Source of the DNA: JAGVIE01 sp964520905
GTDB lineage: Bacteria > Bacteroidota > Ignavibacteria > UBA10030 > SZUA-254
Length of the DNA stretch: 64,000 nt
Direction: 5' to 3'
Assembly (NCBI GenBank): GCA_964520905.1
Contig: CAZFQL010000011.1
Coordinates: 1-64,000 of the forward strand
Both the position numbers and the translations under genes were made by a program. Below are positions 6,834 to 16,639 of this stretch, in pieces. The notes under the pieces were generated by a model. It did no database searches. It was given only the letters and a program-made list of their open reading frames with translations, and was not told the DNA's origin. How positions within the stretch are numbered: position 1 is the stretch's first letter; each line of letters begins with the position of its first letter.

Positions 6834-8171
6834 ATGGAATTATTCGATCAACAAAACAAAATTAATCGACAGGCAACCCACCCTTCATTTGTCCCTCTTG
6901 CCGAGAGGATGCGTCCGATGTCGATGGATAAATTCGTTGGTCAGGATCATCTTCTTGGTAACGGCAAACCTCTGCGAATGTTGATAGAGAAGGATGAAGT
7001 TCCTTCAATGATATTTTGGGGACCGCCTGGATGCGGTAAAACTACTCTTGCCCGAATTGTTGCAAGCCAAACAAAAGCGGATTTCTTTCAGCTTAATGCA
7101 GTTTCGTCCGGTGTTCAGGAGGTGCGAAAAGTCATTGAGCGCGCCGAAGTAAATCGTTCACGGCTGAATAAGAAAACCATCCTTTTCATCGATGAGATAC
7201 ACCGTTTTAATAAAGCTCAGCAGGATGCGCTTCTTCATAGCGTTGAAGACGGAGTTATCATCCTGATCGGAGCTACCACTGAAAATCCATCTTTCGAAGT
7301 CATCTCACCATTGCTTTCCAGATGTCTCGTCTATGTGCTGGAGCCGCTGGGAGCCGATCAATTAAATACGATCATAAGCGGAGCTATAGAAAACGATCTC
7401 ATTCTGAAATCACAACAAATACAGATTGGAAAAAATGAGCGCGAAGTATTAATGCTTCTTGCAGGCGGTGATGCGAGAATCGTGTTGAATGGATTGGAAA
7501 CATCTCTCCGTTTGGTTAAACCGGAGAAATCTGGCGAGAGAGTTGTAACAATTCACCATATCGAGGAAGCGTTTCAGCGGCGATATTTGAAATACGACAA
7601 GAGCGGTGAAGAACATTACAATATTATTTCTGCATTTATTAAAAGCATGAGGGGGTGCGATCCCGATGCGGCTGTATATTGGATGGCGCGAATGCTCGAG
7701 GGCGGAGAAGATCCAAAATTTATCGCCCGTCGTATGATTGTTCTCGCATCCGAAGATATTGGGAATGCCGACCCGCAGGCGCTGCATCTGGCAATTTCTT
7801 GTTTTACAGCAATCGATTATATCGGAATGCCCGAAGCGCGTATTATTCTTTCACAAACAGCCGCTTATCTTGCATCCGCACCGAAGAGCAACGCTTCTTA
7901 TATGGCAATCGAGGACGCACTTGCCGACGTAAGAAAATTGGGTCATTTCCCTGTACCTTTGCATTTACGTAATGCCCCGACCAAATTAATGAAGGAACTC
8001 GATTACGGAAAGGAATATAAGTACGGGCATAGCTTTAAGAATCATTTTATCGAACAACAATATCTTCCAGATGAGCTTAGGGAAAAAATTTATTATTCCC
8101 CGACTGACGAGGGAGAAGAAAAAATAATTCATGAGCGACTCAACCAATGGTGGAGAAACAGAAAAAGATGA
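6834..8171 (+). CDS. rarA: Replication-associated recombination protein A (AAA+ ATPase)
   Basis: 445 aa from the ATG at 6834; a TTG at 6816 is in frame but less likely. The Walker A is GPPGCGKTT, Walker B is LFIDEIHRF, and sensor motifs (GATTENPSF, LLSRC) are present, followed by the tetramerisation domain with the DPDAAVYWMARMLEGGED motif characteristic of RarA/MgsA/WRNIP1. The protein acts at stalled replication forks with SSB. It ends overlapping the next gene by ATGA. Full length. Confidence 0.95.
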   Translation: MELFDQQNKINRQATHPSFVPLAERMRPMSMDKFVGQDHLLGNGKPLRMLIEKDEVPSMIFWGPPGCGKTTLARIVASQTKADFFQLNAVSSGVQEVRKVIERAEVNRSRLNKKTILFIDEIHRFNKAQQDALLHSVEDGVIILIGATTENPSFEVISPLLSRCLVYVLEPLGADQLNTIISGAIENDLILKSQQIQIGKNEREVLMLLAGGDARIVLNGLETSLRLVKPEKSGERVVTIHHIEEAFQRRYLKYDKSGEEHYNIISAFIKSMRGCDPDAAVYWMARMLEGGEDPKFIARRMIVLASEDIGNADPQALHLAISCFTAIDYIGMPEARIILSQTAAYLASAPKSNASYMAIEDALADVRKLGHFPVPLHLRNAPTKLMKELDYGKEYKYGHSFKNHFIEQQYLPDELREKIYYSPTDEGEEKIIHERLNQWWRNRKR

Positions 8172-9136
8172 ATGCAAGAAAAACATTCGCTATAGGTATT
8201 GATTTGGGAGCTACGACAATGAAAGCCGGGATCGTTGAGAAGAACGGGAATATTCCGGATCAGTTGTCGGCTGATTCTAAAGCCAATAGAGGTCCTGCCG
8301 TTGTTATCCAGCAAATGATATTTGTCATTCAGGAACTTCTTGGCCGCCGTAAGATTGCGGAATGCAGCGGCATCGGTATCGGTGCCCCGGGTGTAATATC
8401 TCTTACCGATGGGACAGTTCAGCATCCGCCGAATTTTGCCGATTGGACGAAAGTTGATGTAGGTAAACAGATCCGAAAGGCATTCAAACTTCCGGTATTT
8501 GTTGAGAACGATGCGAACTGTGCCGCGATGGCAGAAGCAAGATATGGAGCAGGTATCGAATTTAAAGATTTCCTCTTCGTTATTTGGGGTACCGGTGTGG
8601 GCGGTGGTATTATACTTGATCGGAAAATCTACCGTGGTCCGTACGGCGGCGCAGGAGAGATAGGTCATATATCTATCGATTATAACGGTCACCGATGCAA
8701 TTGCGGGAATTTTGGATGCATCGAAAGCTATATCGGGCAACGGTATCTTTCACAAAGAACTAAAGAAATTATTTTAAGCTTGCCAAAAGATGGAACGTCT
8801 TCGAAAATTGAATTGCTCGTTAACGGAAAGTTAGATAAGATCAATCCGGCAATTATTTCTGAAGCGGCAGAAGAAGGCGACGCCATTGCAATTACAGTTT
8901 TGGAAGAAGCCGGTTCTTTATTAGGTTGCGCGCTTTCTTCAATAATGAATGTGCTGGATTTGCGCGTCGTCGTTATTGGGGGAGGCGTTTCTGCCGCCCC
9001 GGCATTTGTATATAAGGCTATTATCGCGAATATACGAGAGCGAATATTGAAGCCCCATAGGGAGGGTGTTCGTGTTATTCGCTCTAAGCTCGAAAATAAT
9101 GCGGGAATAGTCGGTGCGGCAAGTCTTGTTTTATAA
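8168..9136 (+). CDS. ROK family sugar kinase (glucokinase-like)
   Basis: 322 aa from the ATG at 8168, which overlaps the rarA stop as ATGA and has GGTGGAG about 13 bases upstream; an ATG at 8147 is in frame but without a ribosome site. The phosphate loop GIDLGATTMKAG, catalytic ENDANCAA and zinc motif CNCGNFGC, which define ROK kinases, are all present. It probably phosphorylates glucose or a related hexose; substrate not provable from sequence. Next to lptD but not obviously linked in function. Confidence 0.9.
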   Translation: MNARKTFAIGIDLGATTMKAGIVEKNGNIPDQLSADSKANRGPAVVIQQMIFVIQELLGRRKIAECSGIGIGAPGVISLTDGTVQHPPNFADWTKVDVGKQIRKAFKLPVFVENDANCAAMAEARYGAGIEFKDFLFVIWGTGVGGGIILDRKIYRGPYGGAGEIGHISIDYNGHRCNCGNFGCIESYIGQRYLSQRTKEIILSLPKDGTSSKIELLVNGKLDKINPAIISEAAEEGDAIAITVLEEAGSLLGCALSSIMNVLDLRVVVIGGGVSAAPAFVYKAIIANIRERILKPHREGVRVIRSKLENNAGIVGAASLVL

Positions 9137-9143
9137 ATTTGCC

Positions 9144-11660
9144 ATGCGATTCTGTATTCTTTCTTCAATTATTTGTTTTTTCATCTCCTATTCATTCGGT
9201 CAGGAATCTTTCCCGAAAGATACGGCTGCATTCATCAGCGGTGTTACGAAATCAGATACAACACAGTCTTTGCAGGATACCTCATCGACTGCCGGAGGCG
9301 TCGATACGGTTGTAAATTATTCGAGCAGCGATTCAATCGTATATTCTCTTTCAACGAGAACGATGGCTCTTTATTCCAATAGCCAGATAAAATATCAGAA
9401 GATGGAACTGCAGGCGGCAAGAATCGATATCAACTGGGATTCATCGATACTTTCTGCTTTTGGTATCCCCGATAGTACTGATACGACGAAGATGAGACAG
9501 TTGGGCGCACCCGTTATGAATGATCAGGGAGAAATCTATAACGGGAAAGAATTAGGATATAATTTCAAAACGAAGCGCGGAAGAATTCAAGTCGCGGATA
9601 CGAAATTAGACGAAGGTTTCTATCATGGCGACCGGCTGAAAAAAGTTGAGCAGAGTGTTTTATTCGTAGAGGACGGCAGATATACCACTTGTGATAATCC
9701 CGATCCTCACTATTATTTCTTCAGTCCGAAAATGAAAGTTACATTGCAGGACAGGGTTATCGCAGAGCCGGTGTATATGTATATTTCCGATGTTCCTGTT
9801 TTTTGGTTTCCGGTTGCTGTGTTCCCGAATAAAGGCGGTCGCCGTTCCGGTATTATCGCGCCTGCAATTGCGGAAGACGCACGGCATGGGCGGCTGTTAC
9901 GTCATGCAGGATATTATTGGGCGATCAGCGATTACATGGATGTAAATTTAGTAGCCGATCTTTACACCAAGGGAAGCTGGGCGCTCTCATCTAATTATCA
10001 ATATAATCTAAGGTATTATTTTTCAGGGGGACTTTCCGGTGAGTATCGGAAAATGCTAGTCGGAGATCCGTCCGATCAAGATTACCGGAAGGACATCTCA
10101 TATACTGCACATATCCGACATAATCAAGAGATAAATCCCACTACTCGATTGAACGTCAATTTTTCATTCGCGAGTAACAATTCATATAAGAATACGATAG
10201 ATATCAATCAGGCTTTGAGCCAGGATATTACATCGAATGCGACCCTCTCCAAATCGTGGGAAGGGACGCCGAATAGTATGAGTGTCAATATTTCACGACG
10301 CCAGAATCTGATCAATGGAAATATAAATGAAACAATGCCGTCTATCAGTTTCAATCATAGTCAAAGTTATCCGCTCAGATTTGGAAGTAAGTCGGTATCT
10401 TCATCTGATGCAGCATGGTACGAAATGATCGGGATGAGTTACAATGCAAACTTTACGAATAACAAGGCGAAGGTTCAACGTGAACTTGACAGCGTGAAGG
10501 TTCAAATAGACGGAAGAGATACTATTAAGACCGTAGAAAAATATGAGTTCGACCGTTATTATAAACTTTCGCAGGGTGTTGGTATCAATATTTCTCCGAA
10601 GCTGGGCTATTTTACAATTTCTCCTTCGATGAATTATTCTGATGAGCGGTCGTTTACCGACAATGACATTCCGACAGTCAATGATGGATTATTGCTGACG
10701 AAGAAGTACCAGAAGTGGGGGAGACGGGGTACGTTTTCCTCTGGAATTTCTGCAAGCACAAAACTGTACGGGATAGTTCAGCCCAATATTCTCGGAGTTG
10801 CCGCGATGCGCCATACTTTCTCGCCGGGTCTTTCATTCATGTATTCCAAGCAGATTATAGGGGAGAATTTACCGCCGAAACAGATGACGATGAATTTTAG
10901 TGTCGGAAATAATTTCGAGATGAAAACCAATCCGTCCGAGGAAGGAAAGGAAGGCAAAAAAATTCAATTATTAAATCTCAGTTCAGGTATTTCATACAAT
11001 TTCAGCGCAGACAGTCTAAGATTTTCTGACATAAATGTGAATTACCGAACAGGCATCAGTAACATTGTGGACATCGGCGGCGGCGCGGTATTCGATTTAT
11101 ATAAATTGGAACAGATCGGACCTTCTACTTACAAAAAGGTGAATAAGTTTTTAATCAATGAAGAGGGCAGGCTTGCCCGTATGAAAAGTTTTTCAATCAG
11201 CATGTCAACTTCACTATCAGGTGATAAGAAAAAGTCAGGCGGAGAGACTTCTCTTGCCGATTCAACGGAACAGCGGAAACCTGTGAGCGGTTATTACGGA
11301 TTAAGGAAGCAGGAAGAAGAACCGGATTTTAGCATACCATGGCGGCTATCTCTATCATGGGATTATTCGGAGAATAAAGTTCCCCCGAGCCGTTATCGTT
11401 CATCGAATGTGCGCGGGAATCTCGAATTCAATCTTACAGAAAACTGGAAGTTCTCGATGAATGGTGGTTATGATATCATCAACAAGGAATTCGTCATTCC
11501 TCAGATCAATATCAGCAGGGATCTTCATTGTTGGATAATGAATTTTTCATGGGTGCCGATAGGAACTTACAGGAATTATCAATTTGAAATTCGTTTAAAA
11601 GCTCCTCAACTACAGGATATCAAGATTACGAAATCCGGGAGTGCAAGCGGAATCTATTAG
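9144..11660 (+). CDS. lptD: LPS-assembly protein LptD/OstA family outer-membrane beta-barrel
   Basis: 838 aa from the ATG at 9144, 7 bases after the kinase stop; a GTG at 9114 inside the kinase gene is less likely. A signal peptide (MRFCILSSIICFFISYSFGQ) is followed by an OstA-like beta-jellyroll region (residues about 60-230, with GKELGYNFKTKRGRI) and a long barrel rich in alternating Asn/Ser/Tyr strands. The last residues before the stop carry amphipathic strands. LptD inserts lipopolysaccharide in the outer leaflet. The domain order fits the Bacteroidota version of LptD. I did not find a clear Cys pair for the disulfide used in proteobacterial LptD. Confidence 0.85.
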   Translation: MRFCILSSIICFFISYSFGQESFPKDTAAFISGVTKSDTTQSLQDTSSTAGGVDTVVNYSSSDSIVYSLSTRTMALYSNSQIKYQKMELQAARIDINWDSSILSAFGIPDSTDTTKMRQLGAPVMNDQGEIYNGKELGYNFKTKRGRIQVADTKLDEGFYHGDRLKKVEQSVLFVEDGRYTTCDNPDPHYYFFSPKMKVTLQDRVIAEPVYMYISDVPVFWFPVAVFPNKGGRRSGIIAPAIAEDARHGRLLRHAGYYWAISDYMDVNLVADLYTKGSWALSSNYQYNLRYYFSGGLSGEYRKMLVGDPSDQDYRKDISYTAHIRHNQEINPTTRLNVNFSFASNNSYKNTIDINQALSQDITSNATLSKSWEGTPNSMSVNISRRQNLINGNINETMPSISFNHSQSYPLRFGSKSVSSSDAAWYEMIGMSYNANFTNNKAKVQRELDSVKVQIDGRDTIKTVEKYEFDRYYKLSQGVGINISPKLGYFTISPSMNYSDERSFTDNDIPTVNDGLLLTKKYQKWGRRGTFSSGISASTKLYGIVQPNILGVAAMRHTFSPGLSFMYSKQIIGENLPPKQMTMNFSVGNNFEMKTNPSEEGKEGKKIQLLNLSSGISYNFSADSLRFSDINVNYRTGISNIVDIGGGAVFDLYKLEQIGPSTYKKVNKFLINEEGRLARMKSFSISMSTSLSGDKKKSGGETSLADSTEQRKPVSGYYGLRKQEEEPDFSIPWRLSLSWDYSENKVPPSRYRSSNVRGNLEFNLTENWKFSMNGGYDIINKEFVIPQINISRDLHCWIMNFSWVPIGTYRNYQFEIRLKAPQLQDIKITKSGSASGIY

Positions 11661-11762
11661 GTTAAACGGATGTATGAATATTCGGTTCTTCGGAAGAGAC
11701 TGAAATGATTCCGGGGTTTGAACAAGTTGAGGAAAAATTCGACGGTTATCTCTTGAAAGGCG

Positions 11763-13025
11763 TCAAGCCGATGCTTTTCGTTCCTTGTAGAAGTAAGCCG
11801 GTTCTTTCTTTTTCGAAATAGTTTCCCTCGTTACAATACACTTGATTAAATTTTGCCGGGTAGGCAGATGGTACATGATATCCAGCATGGTATCTTCCAG
11901 AATCGAGCGCAACGCTCTTGCGCCTGTGCCTCGCTCAATCGCTTTTTCAACGACCAACTGAAGCGCATCGTCCTCAAATTCGAGATCGACGCCTTCAAGC
12001 CGAAATAGTTTCTGGTACTGCTTCACAAGCGCGTTCTTCGGTTGAGTAAGAATATTGAGTAATGCGTTTTCGTCTAATGAATGTAAAGATGCGACGACAT
12101 GCAGTCTTCCGATGAACTCGGGTATCAGCCCGAACTTCAAAAGATCATCCGGCTCAGTCAATGGAAGGTATTCATCGGCAGAATGTTCCTTTTTGCTTTT
12201 AATCGTTGCTCCGAATCCGATCGGATTTTGACTTATTCTTCGAGCGATGATTCTTTCAAGTCCTTCGAAAGCACCGCCGCACACGAAGAGAATGTTTTTA
12301 GTATTCAGATTGATAAGACTTTGTTCCGGGTGTTTGCGCCCGCCTTTTGGGGGTACACCTGCAATTGTTCCTTCCAGGATTTTTAACAATGCTTGTTGAA
12401 CGCCTTCACCTGATACATCGCGCGTGATGGATGTACTATCGCTTTTGCGTGCGATCTTATCAATTTCATCAATGTATACAATTCCTCTCTCAGCTCTTTC
12501 GACATTGAAATCGGCATTCTGGAGGAGATGGACGAGAACAGTCTCGACATCGTCACCGACATAACCTGCCTCGGTTAAAGTGGTTGCGTCAGCGATTGCA
12601 AATGGAACATCGAGAATTCTAGCAAGCGTTTGGGCAAGAAGAGTTTTTCCGGTGCCTGTGGGACCGAGTAAAAGAATATTGCTTTTTTCAATTTCCACAT
12701 CGTCCATTGTATGGAGTTGTGACTTAGTGTCAATTCGTTTGTAATGATTGTACACAGCGACTGCGAGAGTTTTTTTCGCAAATTCTTGACCGATAACATA
12801 ATCGTCGAGAGCTTTTTTTATCTCGATTGGAGTCAGCAGTCCTCGTGTCGATGTCCGTTTTGCGGATATTGCGGCGAGATTGCTACGCAATATATCGACT
12901 GAACTCGCGACACATGCATCGCAGATATAGGCATCCGGTCCGGCGATAATACTTTGAACTTGATCAGCAGTTCTGCCGCAGAACGAACATTTGATCGGCT
13001 CATCTGTCTTTGGTCGTTGTGCCAT
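11763..13025 (-). CDS. clpX: ATP-dependent Clp protease ATP-binding subunit ClpX
   Basis: 420 aa. N-terminal zinc-binding domain with four Cys (CSFCGRTA near residue 20 and ICDAC), AAA+ core with Walker A GPTGTGKTL, Walker B YIDEIDKI, sensor and box motifs (EGVQQALLKILEG), and the C-terminal GTGARALRSI. It unfolds substrates and feeds them to ClpP. It starts 3 bases after the clpP stop, in the usual tig-clpP-clpX order. No unusual features. Confidence 0.98.
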   Translation of the reverse strand: MAQRPKTDEPIKCSFCGRTADQVQSIIAGPDAYICDACVASSVDILRSNLAAISAKRTSTRGLLTPIEIKKALDDYVIGQEFAKKTLAVAVYNHYKRIDTKSQLHTMDDVEIEKSNILLLGPTGTGKTLLAQTLARILDVPFAIADATTLTEAGYVGDDVETVLVHLLQNADFNVERAERGIVYIDEIDKIARKSDSTSITRDVSGEGVQQALLKILEGTIAGVPPKGGRKHPEQSLINLNTKNILFVCGGAFEGLERIIARRISQNPIGFGATIKSKKEHSADEYLPLTEPDDLLKFGLIPEFIGRLHVVASLHSLDENALLNILTQPKNALVKQYQKLFRLEGVDLEFEDDALQLVVEKAIERGTGARALRSILEDTMLDIMYHLPTRQNLIKCIVTRETISKKKEPAYFYKERKASA

Positions 13026-13028
13026 CGG

Positions 13029-13655
13029 CTATTTGTCTTTCTTTTGCTCTGTTCGTGTTTTTTTAAACAATAAATTATCTATCAACCCGTAACTTTTTGC
13101 TTCTTCAGAAGACATGTAGAAATCTCTGTCGGTATCTTTTTCTACCTGCTCCAGCGGTTTACTGCAATGATGCGCGAGGATTTCGTTGATGCGTTTTTTC
13201 ATGCGTAAAATCTCTTCTGCCTGGATGCTGATGTCGGTCGCGGTTCCCTGTGTGCCGCCCCAAGGTTGATGAATCATTATTCGAGAGTTTGGAAGGGAAG
13301 TTCGTTTACCCTTAGTACCGCCGGCGAGGAGAACTGCCGCCATGCTTGCCGCCATCCCGATACAAATGGTAGATATGTTCGGGCGGATATATTGCATGGT
13401 ATCGTACACGGCGAGTCCGGCAGAAACTGAACCACCCGGACTATTAATGTACAAATTGATATCCTTATCCGGGTCTTCCGATTCCAGGAATAAAAGTTGT
13501 GCTATCACGAGGCTTGCGATAGTGTCGTCAATGGGAGTACTTATGAAGACAATCCGCTCCTTCAGTAATCGTGAAAAAATATCATAGGCACGTTCACCGC
13601 GTCCTGTTTGTTCAACTACAATTGGAACCAGTTGGTTGATGATCTTATTACTCAT
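13029..13655 (-). CDS. clpP: ATP-dependent Clp protease proteolytic subunit
   Basis: 208 aa. Catalytic Ser is in GMAASMAAVLLAGG, His in SRIMIHQPWGG, and the Asp lies in the later EKDTDRDFYMS segment, giving the complete S14 triad. The double-ring protease works with ClpX in the cytosol. Middle gene of tig-clpP-clpX, starting 46 bases after tig ends. Length is usual. Confidence 0.98.
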   Translation of the reverse strand: MSNKIINQLVPIVVEQTGRGERAYDIFSRLLKERIVFISTPIDDTIASLVIAQLLFLESEDPDKDINLYINSPGGSVSAGLAVYDTMQYIRPNISTICIGMAASMAAVLLAGGTKGKRTSLPNSRIMIHQPWGGTQGTATDISIQAEEILRMKKRINEILAHHCSKPLEQVEKDTDRDFYMSSEEAKSYGLIDNLLFKKTRTEQKKDK

Positions 13656-13701
13656 AATCTAATTTACCTTTCCGCTATTTTCAATAGTAGATTTCATTGT
13701 A

Positions 13702-14976
13702 TTATTTTATCGGTTCTTCGACAACTTTCTCTGTTATGTGCGCGTGTTTCTTGAGTAAATCCGTCAATTTGTTATGAACGATCCGATCCTTTACCGAATC
13801 GGACGATTTATAGAATTGGAGAAGGCGGTCTTTCTCAATTCCGAATTTTGAGGCTTCGTTTTCAGCTAATTGCTCGAAGTCGGCATCCTCAATATTAATC
13901 TTTTCGGCTTCGATGATTTTTTCTTGTATCAAATACCATTTTGCCTGGAAGGTAGCGTACGTTCGGTTAGTCTCCCTGAATTTATCTTCATTGAAATCCG
14001 GGGGCAATTTCTTATTTGGATACTGGTTTTTAAAATCCTCGAGGAGAGAATCAAGCACACCCTTAATGAGCGATTCAGGTACAGTGAACTCGTGTCGTCT
14101 GACTATCTCACCGATGATAGTATCAATAAGATTTCGCTCCGTCTGATCCTGCCAGTATTTTTCAATATCTTTCTGCATTTGTTGCCGAAAGTCAGAGACC
14201 GAAGTTACTTTATCTTTTGTGATTTTTTTAATAAATTCATCGTCCAATACCGGAAGAATTATCTTCTCGATTTTCTTTACTGTCAGCTCAAGGAATTCAT
14301 TGTGCTTATGACCCTCATGTGTTTGTTCAAATTTAACTCGATGAACTTCTCCTGTTTTGGCATTGCCGAGAACATTTTTTATTTCAGGTATCATCGTCTC
14401 GTTGGCTAAATAAAAGCGGGCATCTGGAGTTGTCTTACCGATCAGCGGATTTCCCGTTTCATCAAGCTGCTGTATATCGGCTGTAACAAGATATTCTTCG
14501 TCTGTGACCGAATCTGCCGGCTCAAGCGTACTGTTGGATTTTTTCAGGCGGAGAAGTTCGCCGGCAAGCTCATGTTCGGTCGCTTTATGAATGATCTTTT
14601 CTGCGGGTATATTTTTATATTCCTTAAGCTCGATTGTGGGTTTTATTTCATACTTCACCTTGAAACTTAGCAGTTCGCCGCGTTTGTAATCGATATCGGT
14701 AAGTACCGGTTCACCGATAGGGTATATTTCTTTTTCTTTCACAACCTGTCGATAAACATCGCTCGCAATTGTGTTGAGAGAATCGTACTCGATGCTCTCG
14801 CCATATATTTGCTTCACCATGTTGAGCGGCGCTTTACCCTTTCGAAATCCCTTGATTTCGATTTTGGATTGATAACGTTTATATGCCTCCTCAAGATGAG
14901 GCGCAAGCTCTGCGGCATCCGTTTGGATTTGAATTTCTTTTTCTACATCAGATACATCGGTGATTGATATTTCCAT
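13702..14976 (-). CDS. tig: Trigger factor, ribosome-associated chaperone and prolyl isomerase
   Basis: 424 aa. The N-terminal ribosome-binding domain has the signature-like GFRKGKAPLNMVKQIYG; the central PPIase-like region (about 150-240) and the helical C-terminal domain follow. It binds at the ribosome exit tunnel. First gene of the tig-clpP-clpX cluster. The PPIase region is divergent, as often seen in Bacteroidota-type trigger factors. Confidence 0.93.
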   Translation of the reverse strand: MEISITDVSDVEKEIQIQTDAAELAPHLEEAYKRYQSKIEIKGFRKGKAPLNMVKQIYGESIEYDSLNTIASDVYRQVVKEKEIYPIGEPVLTDIDYKRGELLSFKVKYEIKPTIELKEYKNIPAEKIIHKATEHELAGELLRLKKSNSTLEPADSVTDEEYLVTADIQQLDETGNPLIGKTTPDARFYLANETMIPEIKNVLGNAKTGEVHRVKFEQTHEGHKHNEFLELTVKKIEKIILPVLDDEFIKKITKDKVTSVSDFRQQMQKDIEKYWQDQTERNLIDTIIGEIVRRHEFTVPESLIKGVLDSLLEDFKNQYPNKKLPPDFNEDKFRETNRTYATFQAKWYLIQEKIIEAEKINIEDADFEQLAENEASKFGIEKDRLLQFYKSSDSVKDRIVHNKLTDLLKKHAHITEKVVEEPIK

Positions 14977-15146
14977 CGGTTCTTCTCTTTTTCTTTAAGA
15001 TCAAAATCGAACATGCTGATAAACGTTCGCATCTTTACGATCTGATTCGTGATAATGATGATATAAAAAAGGGATATTGATAAAAAGATATTTCACATTT
15101 TATTGAATATTGAAATAATGATTCCCATCCCGAATATTTTGTTTCG

Positions 15147-15229
15147 TGGGTAAGGGGGGACTTGAACCCCCACGGGTATTCCCCACTAGATCCTAAGTCT
15201 AGCGCGTATGCCAATTCCGCCACTTACCC
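15147..15229 (-). tRNA. tRNA-Leu, anticodon TAG
   Basis: Acceptor stem GGGTAAG (15229-15223) pairs with CTTACCC (15154-15148), with A73 at 15147. Anticodon stem CTAGA/TCTAG encloses loop CTTAGGA, giving TAG. The extended variable arm fits a class II tRNA. The TTCAAGT T-loop is present. CCA is not encoded. It stands alone on the minus strand between tig and a response regulator. Confidence 0.95.
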
Positions 15230-15431
15230 TTATTCATGTTATGGAATTCTTAATGGGAGAATGTCGATTTATTCGATATTCAAAACACATATATTTTCAA
15301 TGAAATAAATATCTTCAAACTTTTCATCATCAATATACGGCTTTTTTCCGGGAACTTCAATAAAGATGTAAATTCATCTTATTCGCGCTGACAAACTCCC
15401 TATAAGCCAAGATAAGAACTGCCTTCACCGA

Positions 15432-15809
15432 TCAATTTGTTTTTTCTTTTAGCACACGGTCGATGCAGGCAAGCAGGGTTCTGATTTCATAAGGTTTTGT
15501 CAGAAAATCATTCGCGCCGAATTGCAAACTGTCTCTCGCGATTTTTAGTTCGTCAACGCCTGTAAGCATTATTACTTTTTCCGCAAGATTCTTCTCCCGA
15601 ATTCTTTTTAGAACTTCCATGCCGTCTATACCCGGCATCCTGATGTCTAAGATAACCAGTTCAAAACGGTTGATTTCCATTTTTTCGAGCGCAGTTTCAC
15701 CATTATCGGCTTCATCCACATCATATCCGCGCTGTTCTAGTTCTGAGCGAACCAGCAACCGAAGTGTGTCTTCATCATCTACAATTAGCAGTTTAGCTTT
15801 ATCTGGCAT
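15432..15809 (-). CDS. Single-domain response regulator
   Basis: 125 aa from the ATG at 15809, preceded by GGGG at a good distance; an ATG 36 bases upstream lacks this. Only a receiver domain: acidic pair VDDED near the N terminus, phospho-acceptor Asp in VILDIRMPG, Thr in MLTGVD and Lys in LTKPY. There is no output domain, so it acts through partner proteins, and no kinase lies beside it. Similar in layout to the regulator at 52775. Confidence 0.92.
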   Translation of the reverse strand: MPDKAKLLIVDDEDTLRLLVRSELEQRGYDVDEADNGETALEKMEINRFELVILDIRMPGIDGMEVLKRIREKNLAEKVIMLTGVDELKIARDSLQFGANDFLTKPYEIRTLLACIDRVLKEKTN

Positions 15810-15971
15810 TGTTTTTCCCCATAAAAATTTGCAATAATATAGCACAGTTTCATCGGAAAAGCAAACTGAAATTATACAAAAGTGATGTGAGACTCACGCC
15901 GAAGTTCTCAATGTGTTGCTCTGAAAAAAGAAAATGAGTATATTTTACATGCTGAAAGATTAAATCAATAA

Positions 15972-16045
<74 letters not shown>

Positions 16046-16289
16046 CGATATTGTTGAGTAGCGCGGTTTGGTAACTGTGTTTTTTTGCTCTTCCATCGCT
16101 GCATCTTGATTATCTTTGATATTTTGAGTATCTTTATACTCAATTTTCCAGGTGTCTTGTTTATTCCTTATCGTCTGATGGCTTATTTCGGATCAGGTCC
16201 GGGAGCGGATGCCCTCCCAAATAGGAATGAAACGCTACGATAAAATAAAATGTTCTTTATTCAATATAGGTTTATCAATCATCTCACAT

Positions 16290-16365
16290 GGTGTCCATAG
16301 TTCAGTTTGGTTAGAACGCCAGGTTGTGGCCCTGGAGGTCGTGGGTTCAAGTCCCACTGGACACC
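16290..16365 (+). tRNA. tRNA-His, anticodon GTG
   Basis: Acceptor GGTGTCCA (16290-16297) pairs with TGGACACC (16358-16365). The first G is the extra G(-1) paired with C73, a hallmark of tRNA-His. Anticodon stem CCAGG/CCTGG encloses TTGTGGC, giving GTG. CCA is not encoded. Confidence 0.96.
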
Positions 16366-16375
16366 CTCAGAAAAT

Positions 16376-16447
16376 TGCGGATTTTGAATTGTTGATTTCG
16401 GATTTTTCTATATCAAATCCGCAATCTTAAATCCCCAATCCGAAATC
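16376..16447. repeat. Small inverted repeat between tRNA-His and tRNA-Glu
   Basis: GATTTCGGATT at 16394-16404 is mirrored by AATCCGAAATC at 16437-16447, and TGCGGATT near 16377 by AATCCGC near 16417, so the spacer folds into a nested hairpin. The TCCGAAATC unit also occurs twice in the in-frame insertion within the aldolase gene at 4618-4659. Confidence 0.55.
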
Positions 16448-16453
16448 AGGTCT

Positions 16454-16526
16454 GCCCCCATCGTCTAGAGGCCTAGGACACGAGCTTTTCAAGCTTGTAA
16501 CACGAGTTCGAATCTCGTTGGGGGCA
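16454..16526 (+). tRNA. tRNA-Glu, anticodon TTC
   Basis: Acceptor GCCCCCA pairs with TGGGGGC (16519-16525), A73 at 16526. Anticodon stem CGAGC/GCTTG encloses TTTTCAA, giving TTC. T-loop GTTCGAATC is present. CCA is not encoded; a run of A follows. Confidence 0.95.
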
Positions 16527-16550
16527 CAAAAAAAAACCTCAACACGGTTC

Positions 16551-16580
16551 TGCGCCGAAGGCGCATCCGCCTCTGGCGGA
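16551..16580. repeat. Two tandem hairpins after tRNA-Glu
   Basis: TGCGCC-GAA-GGCGCA at 16551-16565 is followed without gap by TCCGCC-TCT-GGCGGA at 16566-16580. No T-run follows, so a simple intrinsic terminator is not supported on the plus strand. It could be a transcript-processing structure or a small repeat element. Confidence 0.45.
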
Positions 16581-16639
16581 GAATCCGGTTGTGGGCACGA
16601 TGAAACATAATTTACCTATAAGTATAGTTCATTAATCAT

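Noticed and set aside
7449..7787. 112-codon minus-strand frame within rarA
   Set aside because: Antisense shadow of the RarA C-terminal domain; no ribosome site or homology pattern.
11661..11762. Short frame between lptD and clpX (MIPGFEQVEEKF...)
   Set aside because: Runs into clpX antisense, no start signal and no recognisable product.
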